This document shows positions 16,556-25,768 of a stretch of 36,902 nt of DNA, one piece after another. A program made the position numbers and the translations under genes. The notes beneath the pieces were generated by a model. The model searched no databases, was not told the origin of the DNA, and saw only the letters and a program-made list of their open reading frames with translations. Origin of the DNA: Terriglobales bacterium (lineage in GTDB: Bacteria > Acidobacteriota > Terriglobia > Terriglobales > Acidobacteriaceae); the NCBI GenBank assembly GCA_015655195.1, contig JAATFM010000068.1:1-36902 (forward strand), read 5' to 3'. Each line of letters opens with the position of its first letter. Within the stretch, counting starts at the first letter, position 1.

Positions 16556-19500
16556 ATGAATTCTGCTTCATCCCGTGTGCGGTTGCTTTGTATCTGTTTT
16601 GTGATGGCCTTCCTGGCGTCTCTCGCCTTTGCTCAGTCCTCCGCTCCTGCCCCCAGGATTACCCGTGCGATTGACGAATCAACCCGCACAACCCTGGCGG
16701 GAACGACGCCTGCGGCCATCAAAACCGCCCACGATCTGGGTGCGGTCGAGAACGGCCACTCCTTACAGCGCATGATGCTTGTATTGAAGCCGAGTCCCGC
16801 ACAGCAGGCCTCCCTGAACAGCCTGATCGAGAACCAGAACAAGAAGGGCTCCGCGAATTACCACAAATGGCTGACGCCTGCGCAATTCGCCGCGCAATTC
16901 GGGCCCTCCGATGACGACCTGGCGAAGGTAAATACATGGCTGCAGTCGTGGGGACTGAAGCCAACGGCGGTGAGCAAGGGCCGGCAGTGGATCGAGTTCT
17001 CGGGCACGGCCCAGCAGGTGAACAGCGCATTCCACACCTCGATGCACCAGTTCGAGCAGAATGGGCAGACACATATTGCAAATTCCTCCGAAATCTCAAT
17101 TCCGCAGGCGCTTACTCCCGTTGTTTCCGGGGTGCTGTCTCTGAACGACTTCCACAAACAAGCGAATCATTCCAAGCTCCAAGTGATGAAGCGAAACGCG
17201 GAAGGCAAAGGCGTTCCTGTCAATCCTGAGTTCACGAATACGGACGGGAACGGCAACTACTATTATTACCTGGCGCCGGCTGACTTCCAGAAGATTTACA
17301 ACGAGTCTCCGCTGCTGAAGAGCGGCGTAAACGGCGCGGGCGTATCGATTGCGGTCGTTGGCCGGAGCGATATTTCCTTAGCGGATGTGCAGGCGTTCCG
17401 CAGCATCTTCGGACTGCCGGAGAACGATCCGAATATCATCCTCAACGGCACAGACCCGGGATACCCAAACAACGGACAAGACCAGGTGGAGTCTACTCTC
17501 GATCTGGAATGGGCTGCCGCAGCGGCTCCAGGGGCCACGATTAACCTTGTTGAAAGTGCCAATACCGACACGACGGACGGCATTGATCTCTCTTCCGCTT
17601 ACATCGTGGATAATGTTCTTTCGCCGATCATAAGCATTAGCTATGGGCAGTGCGAACCGCTGATGGGGCCGGCCGGGAACGCGTTTTACAACGCATTGTG
17701 GCAACAGGCAGCGGCGGAAGGCATTACGGTCTTTGCCTCCACAGGAGACGGCGGAGCCGCCGAATGCGATGGAGAGTTGCAGAACGCGGGCCAGGAGCCC
17801 GAAGGGCCTGCGCTCCACGACCCAAGCGTCAGCGGAGTCGCATCCACTCCGTATAATGTTGCGGTTGGAGGAACGCAGTTCAACGAAGGGAGCAACTATA
17901 CCACTTACTGGCAGCCGAACAACGGCTCTGCATTCGACTCCGCCCTTGGCTATATCCCCGAGCAGGCATGGAATCAGAGTTGCGACCCGACTCTGCCGCA
18001 AACCGGCACGAATTGCGCCTCCGGCGAGACGTGGTACATCCTTACGGGCGGAGGCGGCGGTTCCAGTAACTGCACTCAGGCCTCCATCGACAACCAGGGA
18101 AACGAGACCTGCCTTTCGGGGTATGCAAAGCCCTCGTGGCAGACAGGCAATGGAGTTCCGCAGGATAGCGCACGCGACATCCCCGACGTTTCGTTGACCG
18201 CATCGGGAGAGCAGGATCCATATCTCGTCTGCATCACGGGGAGCTGCCAGACGCAAACGCTGAATGGCCAGTCTGTGCTTGCGACGTGGGGATCCATCGG
18301 TGGCACTTCCGCTTCAGCGCCGTCCATGGCGGGCATCATGGCTCTGGTCGAGCAGAAGAACGGAGCCTTCCAGGGGCAGGCAAACTACCTCTTCTATCGA
18401 TTGGCTGCTATGGACAAAGCATCCTCCTGCGACTCTTCGACGTTGATTGATCCAACGCAGCCGAGCTCGTGCAACTTCAACGACATTACGATGGGAAGCA
18501 ACAGCGACCCCGGCCTTCCCGGATACGGAACCTCGACGGCGGAATGGAGCGCCGGCCCTGGCTACGACATGGCGACCGGACTTGGAACGGTGAACGCCGC
18601 AAACCTGGTGGCGAACTGGTCCAGTGCCACTTCTTCCGCCGGTTCCACAACAACGTTGACCGTTGACTCGGCAACGCTGACGCACGGCCAACCCGCTACG
18701 ATACACATCCACGTTGCGCCGGCGGCTGGAACCAGCTCGGTGCCCACCGGGGATGTCGCCCTGGTCACAGACAAATTTGGCGATGCAGGGAGCGTCACCA
18801 TTGACGGTTCCGGCAACTATGACGGTCCCGTGAGTAACCTTCCCGGAGGAACCTACAATCTTACTGCCCGCTACGCCGGCGACGGAACATTCGCCAGCAG
18901 CACTTCGGCTCCGGTGCCGCTTACAGTCGCTCCGGAAAGCAGCGTGGTAACGGTCAGCTTGTCTGTTGCCGATCCTGCTACGAATTCGGTGATTCCATAC
19001 GCAGGCACTGCGCAGTATGCAGCGCCGTTCTACTTCAGCGTCAATGTCGCAGGCAAATCAGGCAAAGGGCTTGCCACTGGCACCGTAAATATTCTCAACG
19101 GCGGTAAAGTCGTTCTTAGCGCTCCTTTATCGTCGAGCGGAACAGCCTATATCGAAACCGACGATCGGACTGCTTACACCTTCCCGGTGGGCACAAGCAA
19201 CGTATCGGTTCAGTATGTGGGCGACAGCAGCTTCAGCACCAGCACTTCCACCCCTCAGAACGTGACCTTTCAGCAGCAACAGATCTACACAGAGGTCGGC
19301 ATCAGCTTCTACCAATTACCCGCGGGATCTCCTGTAAATCTGACGGCGAGCATTCCCCCCGGATGGGGCACCACAATTCCAACCGGCACGTTCCAGTTTT
19401 ATGACAACGGGCAGCCGTTGGGCAGCGCCCTCCCCATTGTGAACAATGGCGCCGCATACGCGAACGTGACCTATACGACAACATTTACGACAGTAGGCAC

Positions 19501-20989
19501 TCACAACATTAGCGTTGGTTACAGCGGCGACTCGAACTTTACCGCCGTTTCAGGAACCGATCCGAACCACGCCTACTCGTCTCAGTTCAATGTCACGCCC
19601 GCGGCGGGCGCGGCTACCGTAACCACAATCGTGCAGACGCCAGCCACTATCGCGTATGGGCAGTCGTTTACTTATACGGTGAAGGTGGCTCCGGCGAAGG
19701 CGGGCGGTCCTGTGCCTACCGGCAATGTGCTTGTCACCGGCACGGGCAATATCTTCGGATACATCACCCTGGTCAACGGGCAGGGCAGTACGACCGAACA
19801 GTCCGACGCCGGAACAGCCGTGGTTTATGCCCAATATCTGGGGGATTCGAATTATGCGTCCTCCACGAGCCCGAAGATCACAACAACGATTCTGAAAAAC
19901 ACTCCACCGGTGACGCTCACGACCACGGCGCCCTATGTGCAACCCGGACAACAAACCAGCCTGAATATGACTGTTACGGGCTTTAGCTTCGGTCAATACG
20001 GATACAACGATCCGCAAGGAACGGTGCAGTTCTTCACATCCGTGAACGGAGGTCAGCCGCAGGCGATTGCGCCTCCCTCTGTTCTTGCAGCCACGCAGTC
20101 GCCGCTCGTTCTGGGCGTCAGCATGCGCGCTGTCTTACCGGCAGGCACGAATGTGGTGACGGCCATCTATTCCGGCGATCAGGATTTCAATTCTGTGACG
20201 GCCGGCCCCATGACAATCGTCGTAACGCCTCCGGACTTTACCGTCACCTCCAACCCATCCGCGCTGACCGTCTCCGCCGGAGGCAGCACAACAGGCGCGC
20301 TCACAGTGTCACCGATTCTCGGATTCTCCGGCGCGATTTCTCTGAGCTGCGCCGGCGGATTACCGGCCGGCACAACCTGCAACTTCTCTCCATCGACCCT
20401 CCAGGCAGGCGGAGGACAATCGAACCTGACAATCGCTATGCAGGGACCATTCACGCCGCAGACAGCCAGCTCAAAAACAGGATGGGCAGTCGCCACGGAA
20501 TTGGGCGGCGTTGTCGGCTTGTTCCTGGTGGGAATTCGCACCCGCCGCAAGTGGGCGTTGGCGATGATGCTGGTAGTCATGGCGGCGTTCGGCTCTCTGT
20601 CTGGGTGCGGCGGCGGCAGCTCCGCTTCATCGTCTACCGCAGTACTTGTAGAGAGTTCCGAGTCGAAGGTTGTCTCTGGAACCGCAGTCACTTTCACCGC
20701 GCAGGTCTCCGGCGGCGACAAGGCTGCCACTGGAAGCATTACCTTCTACGATGGCTCGACAGCGCTCGGCAATGCCGCGAGCCTCACGGATGGGCAAGCC
20801 ACCGTGCAGGTCAGCAATCTTGCAGTCGGCACCCACTCGATCACGGCGAAATACAGTGGCGATTCCAAACACACGGCATCGACATCGCAACCACTCTATG
20901 AAGCCATAACCGGCACCACAACACTGCAAGTCGTGGCCTCCTCTGGAAGCGTCAGCCACGAGCTTGATGTCCAACTGGCTGTGCAATAG
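16556..20989 (+). CDS. Secreted S53 (kumamolisin-type) serine-carboxyl peptidase with Ig-like repeats
   Basis: The protein has 1477 residues; AGAGGA 9 nt upstream supports the ATG at 16556. A signal peptide (about 1-27, ending LAFAQ) is followed by a Pro-kumamolisin activation domain (about 45-190, with YHKWLTPAQFAAQFGPSDDD). The S53 catalytic domain (about 240-685) keeps the family residues: Glu312 and Asp316 in VESTLDLEW, oxyanion Asp398 in STGDGG, and Ser585 in GGTSASAPSMAG. Such enzymes act on proteins at acid pH. About five Ig-like modules follow (about 698-1222), then a Cys-containing module (1224-1295). Next come a hydrophobic stretch, an RTRRK patch and a second hydrophobic stretch ending LSGCGGG (Cys1351). 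One more Ig-like module forms the C-terminus. The mid-protein lipobox-like segment is unusual (see findings). Probably exported and held at the surface. Confidence 0.93.
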   Translation: MNSASSRVRLLCICFVMAFLASLAFAQSSAPAPRITRAIDESTRTTLAGTTPAAIKTAHDLGAVENGHSLQRMMLVLKPSPAQQASLNSLIENQNKKGSANYHKWLTPAQFAAQFGPSDDDLAKVNTWLQSWGLKPTAVSKGRQWIEFSGTAQQVNSAFHTSMHQFEQNGQTHIANSSEISIPQALTPVVSGVLSLNDFHKQANHSKLQVMKRNAEGKGVPVNPEFTNTDGNGNYYYYLAPADFQKIYNESPLLKSGVNGAGVSIAVVGRSDISLADVQAFRSIFGLPENDPNIILNGTDPGYPNNGQDQVESTLDLEWAAAAAPGATINLVESANTDTTDGIDLSSAYIVDNVLSPIISISYGQCEPLMGPAGNAFYNALWQQAAAEGITVFASTGDGGAAECDGELQNAGQEPEGPALHDPSVSGVASTPYNVAVGGTQFNEGSNYTTYWQPNNGSAFDSALGYIPEQAWNQSCDPTLPQTGTNCASGETWYILTGGGGGSSNCTQASIDNQGNETCLSGYAKPSWQTGNGVPQDSARDIPDVSLTASGEQDPYLVCITGSCQTQTLNGQSVLATWGSIGGTSASAPSMAGIMALVEQKNGAFQGQANYLFYRLAAMDKASSCDSSTLIDPTQPSSCNFNDITMGSNSDPGLPGYGTSTAEWSAGPGYDMATGLGTVNAANLVANWSSATSSAGSTTTLTVDSATLTHGQPATIHIHVAPAAGTSSVPTGDVALVTDKFGDAGSVTIDGSGNYDGPVSNLPGGTYNLTARYAGDGTFASSTSAPVPLTVAPESSVVTVSLSVADPATNSVIPYAGTAQYAAPFYFSVNVAGKSGKGLATGTVNILNGGKVVLSAPLSSSGTAYIETDDRTAYTFPVGTSNVSVQYVGDSSFSTSTSTPQNVTFQQQQIYTEVGISFYQLPAGSPVNLTASIPPGWGTTIPTGTFQFYDNGQPLGSALPIVNNGAAYANVTYTTTFTTVGTHNISVGYSGDSNFTAVSGTDPNHAYSSQFNVTPAAGAATVTTIVQTPATIAYGQSFTYTVKVAPAKAGGPVPTGNVLVTGTGNIFGYITLVNGQGSTTEQSDAGTAVVYAQYLGDSNYASSTSPKITTTILKNTPPVTLTTTAPYVQPGQQTSLNMTVTGFSFGQYGYNDPQGTVQFFTSVNGGQPQAIAPPSVLAATQSPLVLGVSMRAVLPAGTNVVTAIYSGDQDFNSVTAGPMTIVVTPPDFTVTSNPSALTVSAGGSTTGALTVSPILGFSGAISLSCAGGLPAGTTCNFSPSTLQAGGGQSNLTIAMQGPFTPQTASSKTGWAVATELGGVVGLFLVGIRTRRKWALAMMLVVMAAFGSLSGCGGGSSASSSTAVLVESSESKVVSGTAVTFTAQVSGGDKAATGSITFYDGSTALGNAASLTDGQATVQVSNLAVGTHSITAKYSGDSKHTASTSQPLYEAITGTTTLQVVASSGSVSHELDVQLAVQ

Positions 20990-21009
20990 AGGTATTGCAC
21001 GGTTACATG

Positions 21010-21051
21010 CAGTGAGAGCGCGGCGCAGTTAATCGCACCGCGCTCTCACTG
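21010..21051. terminator. Long hairpin between convergent genes
   Basis: CAGTGAGAGCGCGG (21010-21023) is the exact reverse complement of CCGCGCTCTCACTG (21038-21051), leaving a 14-nt loop. It lies between the stop of the S53 peptidase and the stop of the convergent regulator. The stem is strong enough to stop transcription from both sides, but there is no T run on either strand, so it may be factor-assisted or protect RNA ends. Confidence 0.55.
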
Positions 21052-21072
21052 ACAAACTTGGCAGGCGTCCGA

Positions 21073-23103
21073 TTATCGCGCAGCAGCAGTATGTGTTTCT
21101 TTAAGCGGCGCAGCAGAAGGATAAGGCGAAGGCGGCGCAAGGCCGATGCGAGCAAGCAGCGCGAGAAACTCCGGATCATGATGCAGCGGGTAGAACATGG
21201 GATTGACGGCCATCGCCGTGCATGTATTGTCATGGCGATCAACCATTTTGCGCAGCTCAGCCAGGGCCTTGCCATGTTCACCGGCGGCGGCATACCATTC
21301 CGCCGGATCAAAGTCGTTGGGATGCCGCAGCGTACCCTTGTCGTGAGCCTCAATGGCGCGCACGCGAACAACGGCCCACGCTTTGAGTCCGCCTGATTGC
21401 AATGCGGTGCGGCTACTGTCTTCCAGCGCAACGCGGGCGTCATCCTTTTCCATCTCTGCCATGACACGCCACTCGTCGCTCGCATCTTTGTAGCGGCCCG
21501 CTGTCATATACGACCACGCAAGCAGGTCATGCACGCCAACGGACCGGGGAAAGAGCTCAAGCGCGGTTTTCGCAGCGGCAATCATGCGCGCCGGGCGATG
21601 GGCCTCACCGGAGGAAGAAACGTCAATCACGTAAACCGTGGGCCACAACGGGTCCTCCGTGCGAGCGAGGTCCACCTGTTGCAGCCCCTCGTCAAAGCGG
21701 CCCATGGCCACAAGGGTTTTCGCCAGCCAGGCGTGATAAGAGGCGTTGTGCGGCTCCAGATCCACGGCACGGCGCAGCTCCGCTTCCGAGCGAGCCGGGT
21801 TCCAGTCCAGCCGGAAGGCAACGCCACCCAGTGCGGCATGGGCCTCGGCGAGATTCGGGTCGTGTTCGAGAGCCTGCTCGGCCATGTGCTTCGCCAGCGG
21901 CAGGTGCGCGGCAAATCCGTCGGAGTCCGAGAGCGCCAGATGCGCGCTTGCCATCCCGGCATACGCCATCGCAAAGTTCGGGTCGCGGCCGATGGCGGAT
22001 TGATAGAGCTCAAGCGCATGGGTCAGCGTTTCCACCGTGTACCGGCCGGCCATCTCGCGTGCCTGGAGGTAGCTGTTGTATGCCTGCGCATCCTGCGTGC
22101 TGCCGCGAACCACCGACTGTGGCTTGCCCGCGAGCTGCAGCTCGTTAAAGACATCGTTCTGTATGGCGTTACGTATGCGGAAGAGGCCGTCGCGCGGGCT
22201 CTTATATTGGAAGGAGGCGAGATGCGCCATGTCGCGCGCGCGGACCAACTCCAACTGCAGAGTGCAGTAGTTGTCCTGCACGACAAAATGGCCCATCAGC
22301 AACATATCCAATTGCAGAACGCGGGCCATATTTTCAAGCGCCGCATCATCCAGATGCTCGCGGCCCAGCGAGTGTGCCGTGTGGAGCTCGACATTGGGAA
22401 GCTGCGCGAGTGTATCCATCAGGTCCAGCCGAAAGCTCTCCGCCAGTGGTCCCGCGCCGTCGCCCTGCACGTCGAAAGGCACAATCGCCATGCGTACGAC
22501 TTTGCTCTGTATCGGAGGTTTGGTCTTGAACCCAGGCCAGAGCGCCGACAAGACAATCAGAGCGCCAGCCGCAAGAACCAGCAAGGCTGCAGCCGCAAAG
22601 AGCCAGCGGTGCGGGCTATGGGAAACGGCCTGTGCCGGCGCGACCTTGACGGCCAGAGAAGCCGGCAGCAGGCTGAGCTCTAAAGCAGGCCCCGCAGCCG
22701 ACTCTGGAACAGGCTCTGGTAATGCAGCGGCCGCTGGCGCGTCGGCCGCTACGGCGGCTTCCATTTTGACTTCCGGCCGGAAGCGGTAGCCGCGCTTAGG
22801 CAGAGTCTCAATGAACTTGGGATCGCGGGGGTCGTCGCGCAGAATCTCGCGCAGCTCGTTCACCGCGCGGTTGATCGATCGCTCGTGGTCCAGAAACTCG
22901 CCGTCCGGCCACATCAGATCGCGCAGCTCATCGCGAGTCACAACTGTGCCGGCCCGTTCGAGAAGGATAGTCAGCAGCCGCGAGGTCTGCGTACGAATCC
23001 TCTCGGTGTGGCGGTTGCGTGTCAGTTCGCCCGATTCGACGTCGAAGATAAAAACAGAAAAGACGTATCTACGGGCACTTGGGCCAGACGTAGTGTTCAG
23101 CAT
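21073..23103 (-). CDS. CadC-like winged-helix transcriptional regulator with membrane helix and TPR region
   Basis: The protein has 676 residues. Residues about 13-110 form an OmpR/PhoB-type winged helix: QTSRLLTILLERAGTVVTRD, MWPDGEFLDHERSINRAVNE and the C-terminal hairpin KFIETLPKRGYRFRPE. An Ala/Pro-rich linker follows, then one membrane helix (about 166-189, HRWLFAAAALLVLAAGALIV). The remainder is outside the membrane: a domain with VRMAIVPFDVQGD (about 205-330), then TPR-like helices (about 345-640, with NFAMAYAGMASAHLALSDSD and DPNLAEAHAALGGVAFR). This is the one-component CadC layout, in which an outer sensory domain controls a tethered DNA-binding domain. The target is unknown; the convergent S53 peptidase and the palindrome-rich DNA upstream of its own start are candidates. 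No clear SD. Confidence 0.88.
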   Translation of the reverse strand: MLNTTSGPSARRYVFSVFIFDVESGELTRNRHTERIRTQTSRLLTILLERAGTVVTRDELRDLMWPDGEFLDHERSINRAVNELREILRDDPRDPKFIETLPKRGYRFRPEVKMEAAVAADAPAAAALPEPVPESAAGPALELSLLPASLAVKVAPAQAVSHSPHRWLFAAAALLVLAAGALIVLSALWPGFKTKPPIQSKVVRMAIVPFDVQGDGAGPLAESFRLDLMDTLAQLPNVELHTAHSLGREHLDDAALENMARVLQLDMLLMGHFVVQDNYCTLQLELVRARDMAHLASFQYKSPRDGLFRIRNAIQNDVFNELQLAGKPQSVVRGSTQDAQAYNSYLQAREMAGRYTVETLTHALELYQSAIGRDPNFAMAYAGMASAHLALSDSDGFAAHLPLAKHMAEQALEHDPNLAEAHAALGGVAFRLDWNPARSEAELRRAVDLEPHNASYHAWLAKTLVAMGRFDEGLQQVDLARTEDPLWPTVYVIDVSSSGEAHRPARMIAAAKTALELFPRSVGVHDLLAWSYMTAGRYKDASDEWRVMAEMEKDDARVALEDSSRTALQSGGLKAWAVVRVRAIEAHDKGTLRHPNDFDPAEWYAAAGEHGKALAELRKMVDRHDNTCTAMAVNPMFYPLHHDPEFLALLARIGLAPPSPYPSAAPLKETHTAAAR

Positions 23104-23279
23104 AGGTTGGAAGTTCTTATTTTCCGCAAGACCGGATTGAGCGTCAAGCCTCGGATGCGGGATGGGGATAAGTCGATCAATTCTTATCTTACGTCTTGCG
23201 GGCTTTTATTGCATTTGCAGTGCAAGAAAATCGGTAAAGCCTTATTCTCAAAGGACCTTACCGGCATTTGCAGCATTCT

Positions 23280-23338
23280 TTGCTGAGGTATACCTCAGCA
23301 AGGTTCTAAGAACCATAAATGCGCTTGTTGCATTTATG
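23280..23338. repeat. Three consecutive palindromes in an AT-rich intergenic region
   Basis: Within 59 bp lie a perfect 22-bp palindrome centred between 23290 and 23291 (half site TTGCTGAGGTA), then GGTTCT-A-AGAACC (23302-23314), then CATAAATGC (23314-23322) paired with GCATTTATG (23330-23338). The surrounding DNA (about 23200-23395) is much richer in A and T than its neighbours, and a 10-mer GCATTTGCAG occurs twice (23211-23220, 23264-23273). The position, about 180 bp upstream of the regulator and 350 bp upstream of the epimerase gene, suits operator sites, but their origin is unknown. Confidence 0.6.
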
Positions 23339-23487
23339 TTCTTGAAAACAAAATTAGTTATAAAAAAGTCTGCTCAATTTTAACTGCATTGTGTCGCGTT
23401 TGGGCGCCAAAGGCTTGGCGCTGCTATCGTCTGCTGCATTTTGCTGGATGCGGTGTGTGGCATTCTCGCCCCAGTGATGGGGTATTC

Positions 23488-23640
23488 ATGAAGCCCGCCG
23501 AAATCGAAGTCCGGTTTTACGATACGTACTATTTCGCCAACGTGGTAAAGAACATCTTGGACGATCCTTTCGCCTATAACCGCAGTGCACAGAGGCGGCA
23601 GAATCATAGCGATTTTCTGAATCTCTCCTTGCGGCGATAA
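23488..23640 (+). CDS. Possible small hypothetical protein
   Basis: A 50-residue frame beginning MKPAEIEVRFYDTYYFANVV and ending NLSLRR, with GATGGGG 5 nt before the ATG. It is acidic and aromatic at the N-terminus and basic at the C-terminus, with no signal peptide or membrane helix. It lies in the 583-bp gap between the regulator and the epimerase gene. I recognise no family; it could be a chance frame or the remains of a decayed gene. Confidence 0.22.
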   Translation: MKPAEIEVRFYDTYYFANVVKNILDDPFAYNRSAQRRQNHSDFLNLSLRR

Positions 23641-23686
23641 ATCTATCGATGGTAGATTTACTGTGCAAGGCAGGGAGGAGAAAGGT

Positions 23687-24646
23687 ATGACAAAGACGGA
23701 TCACATTGTTCTTGTGCTGGGCGCTACCGGCGGAATCGGCGGCGAAACCGCCCGCGCTTTGGCCCGGCATGGATGGAAAATTCGCGCATTGGCGCGCAAA
23801 GGACGCCCGGTAAGCCCGACAGATTCCTGGGAATGGGTTCCGGGCGACTCGATGGACCAGGCATCGATTGTGGATGCTGCGCGCGGGACAGACGCTATTG
23901 TGCATGCGGTAAATCCGCCCGGCTACAGAAACTGGGCCACGCTCGTGCTGCCGATGATCGAAAACACGATTGCTGCCGCAAGGGCCAGCGGCGCGCGGAT
24001 TTTGCTGCCGGGCACGATCTACAACTACGGCCCCGACGCATTTCCGGTGCTTTGCGAGGATTCTTCCCAGCAGGCCACGACGCACAAAGGGCGGATTCGC
24101 ATTGCTCTCGAACAGAAGCTGGAGATTGCCGCGCGGGAGGGCGTGCGTTCACTGATCCTGCGGCTGGGCGACTTTTTCGGACCCAGGCCAGGCAGCAACT
24201 GGTTCGCACAGGGAATGGTGAAGCCCAACCATCCGGTCACGAGCATCACCAATCCGGGGAGCAAAGGAATCGGGCACGATTGGGCCTATCTGCCGGATGC
24301 GGCAGAGGCATTTGCGGAACTGATGGATCGCGAAGAGGAACTTGCCGATTTCGAGCGATTCCACTTCAAGGGCCATTGGGACGCCGACGGGACGGAGATA
24401 GTCTCCGCGATCCGCAAAGCCGCGGGAGACGAATCGATTCCCGTACGGTCTTTGCCGTGGTGGCTGTTCCATGTGGCATCGCCCTTCAACGAGACGATGC
24501 GCGAGGTGTACGCGACACGCACGCTCTGGCAGACGCCAATTCAACTGGATAATACGAAGCTGGTGCGTTTTTTGGGGAAGGAGCCACACACGCCATTGCA
24601 GACGGCGGTGGAATCGGCACTTCGCGGGATGGATTGTATTGCGTGA
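23687..24646 (+). CDS. NAD(P)-dependent epimerase/dehydratase-like protein (atypical SDR)
   Basis: The protein has 319 residues. The Rossmann nucleotide-binding motif LVLGATGGIGGETARAL is at the N-terminus, and the sequence runs like extended or atypical SDRs: GTDAIVHAVNPPGY, ARILLPGTIYNYGPDAFP and LRLGDFFGPRPGS. The usual Tyr-x3-Lys pair is not obvious, so it may bind NAD(P) and act on a small substrate or serve as a sensor-like protein. The start at 23687 follows a good ribosome site (GGGAGGAG, 6 nt). Its stop TGA overlaps a GTG start of the TetR gene, so the two are translated together. A TetR partner suggests induction by a substrate or toxic compound. Confidence 0.85.
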   Translation: MTKTDHIVLVLGATGGIGGETARALARHGWKIRALARKGRPVSPTDSWEWVPGDSMDQASIVDAARGTDAIVHAVNPPGYRNWATLVLPMIENTIAAARASGARILLPGTIYNYGPDAFPVLCEDSSQQATTHKGRIRIALEQKLEIAAREGVRSLILRLGDFFGPRPGSNWFAQGMVKPNHPVTSITNPGSKGIGHDWAYLPDAAEAFAELMDREEELADFERFHFKGHWDADGTEIVSAIRKAAGDESIPVRSLPWWLFHVASPFNETMREVYATRTLWQTPIQLDNTKLVRFLGKEPHTPLQTAVESALRGMDCIA

Positions 24647-25272
24647 AGAAAACCGTGACAACAGAACGAAAGATCAGGATGAATCGCGGCAGGAAGCGGC
24701 CGGTAGCAGGCAGAGAGGAGATTCTCTCTACGGCCCGCGCCATCGGCGAGCGGGAAGGGTGGACGGCTGTAACGATCCGGTCCGTGGCGCATGAGCTTGG
24801 CTATACGTCACCGCTGCTCTATGAGCATTTCCGCAACAAGGAGGATCTGCTAACACAGATTGCCGTGGAAGTGATTGCGCTGCTCGAAAAAGAGTTGACG
24901 GAGAAGCTCCCGGCTGACAGCCGGGCTGCGCTTTTGAGCATGGCCGAGCGGTACTGGAGGTTCATGCTTGAGCACAAGCAGCTCTATCGGCTGATGAACG
25001 GCATGGATGGAGTGCCGATTGACAACGACATGGTTGGCAGGTCAGCCCAGGCGCTGTGCAAGGTCATTGCCGGCGCGGTACGGCCACTGGCGGGAAAGGA
25101 TGCAACCGAAGCGGATACCCGGATGCTGGGCGATGAGTTGTGGGCCCTGCTGCATGGTATGGCCGCGCTCTACCTCGACAGGTCGGCTCCGTTTGATCTG
25201 GAGAGAGTTGTGAATAGTGCAATGAGGCTGGTCAGCGGCGCTGCAATAACGCCGAGTCAGGCTGCCAGATGA
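24643..25272 (+). CDS. TetR/AcrR family transcriptional regulator
   Basis: The N-terminal helix-turn-helix is clear: REEILSTARAIGEREGWTAV, then TIRSVAHELGYTSPLLYEHF and NKEDLLTQIA. The all-helical C-terminal part (about 75-205) is the ligand-binding domain and includes ELWALLHGMAALYLDR. Two starts are possible: a GTG at 24643 overlapping the previous stop as GTGA (209 residues), or ATG at 24679 (197 residues). I give the coupled GTG because neither has a strong SD and the extra residues are basic, but this is uncertain. The likely role is repression of its own two-gene operon, relieved by a small molecule. Confidence 0.9.
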   Translation: MKKTVTTERKIRMNRGRKRPVAGREEILSTARAIGEREGWTAVTIRSVAHELGYTSPLLYEHFRNKEDLLTQIAVEVIALLEKELTEKLPADSRAALLSMAERYWRFMLEHKQLYRLMNGMDGVPIDNDMVGRSAQALCKVIAGAVRPLAGKDATEADTRMLGDELWALLHGMAALYLDRSAPFDLERVVNSAMRLVSGAAITPSQAAR

Positions 25273-25768
25273 TTGTGCGAACGCGGCCGTGCTGAATGAG
25301 ACGTATGATCTTGCACCTCGCGGAAAAAGCCTTCGTGATTGCGCTGGACCCACAAGGAGATTCGCTTGTCTGGGATATGAGACCTGTCGTTGCGGATTTA
25401 GCCGGATGGCAACCATGCCTCACCGTCATATGTGTCGAATAAAGCTTGGCAGCGTCCTCGAATTGATCACCGTCGCAAGTTCCCAGTGTAGTGTTGCGAA
25501 TGACAGGCTATGAACCTCATCCTGCCTGTTCAACTCTCGTATGTCCCCTTCTTGTCTTTAGCAGCAAGCCCATGAGCCGCCAAGAGTTTTACAGGCGCGG
25601 TCATCCATATGAAAACAACGTAAAAACTTGCATTGGCGTAGCAAAAATAACGAAACTCGGACGAACCTGATAAGAGGGAATTCCCCAGATAAGCGGCCAC
25701 TTGTTCTTAACCGAACATTCACGAAAATCCATGCAAGTTTTTTGCCAAAAAACTCTCTTTACAGTTGA
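25273..25768 (+). promoter_or_regulatory. Upstream region of the sigma/anti-sigma operon
   Basis: About 500 bp with no convincing gene. Its last third is AT-rich. A 12-bp perfect inverted repeat is formed by AAAAACTTGCAT (25622-25633) and ATGCAAGTTTTT (25731-25742), 97 bp apart. Overlapping its right arm is a 17-bp palindrome GTTTTTTGCCAAAAAAC (25737-25753), 16 bp before the operon's first ATG. No consensus promoter is convincing; TTGCCA with TTGAAT at 17 bp would start transcription inside the gene. These symmetric elements could be operator or ECF-promoter related. Confidence 0.4.

Noticed and set aside
18650..20250. Repeated patterns in the S53 gene as a CRISPR or DNA repeat array
   Set aside because: The repeats are diverged protein modules (Ig-like) with no constant DNA unit or spacer length.
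25289..25513. 74-codon plus-strand frame in the gap after the TetR gene
   Set aside because: No ribosome site, Cys/Arg-rich with no known family; treated as non-coding.
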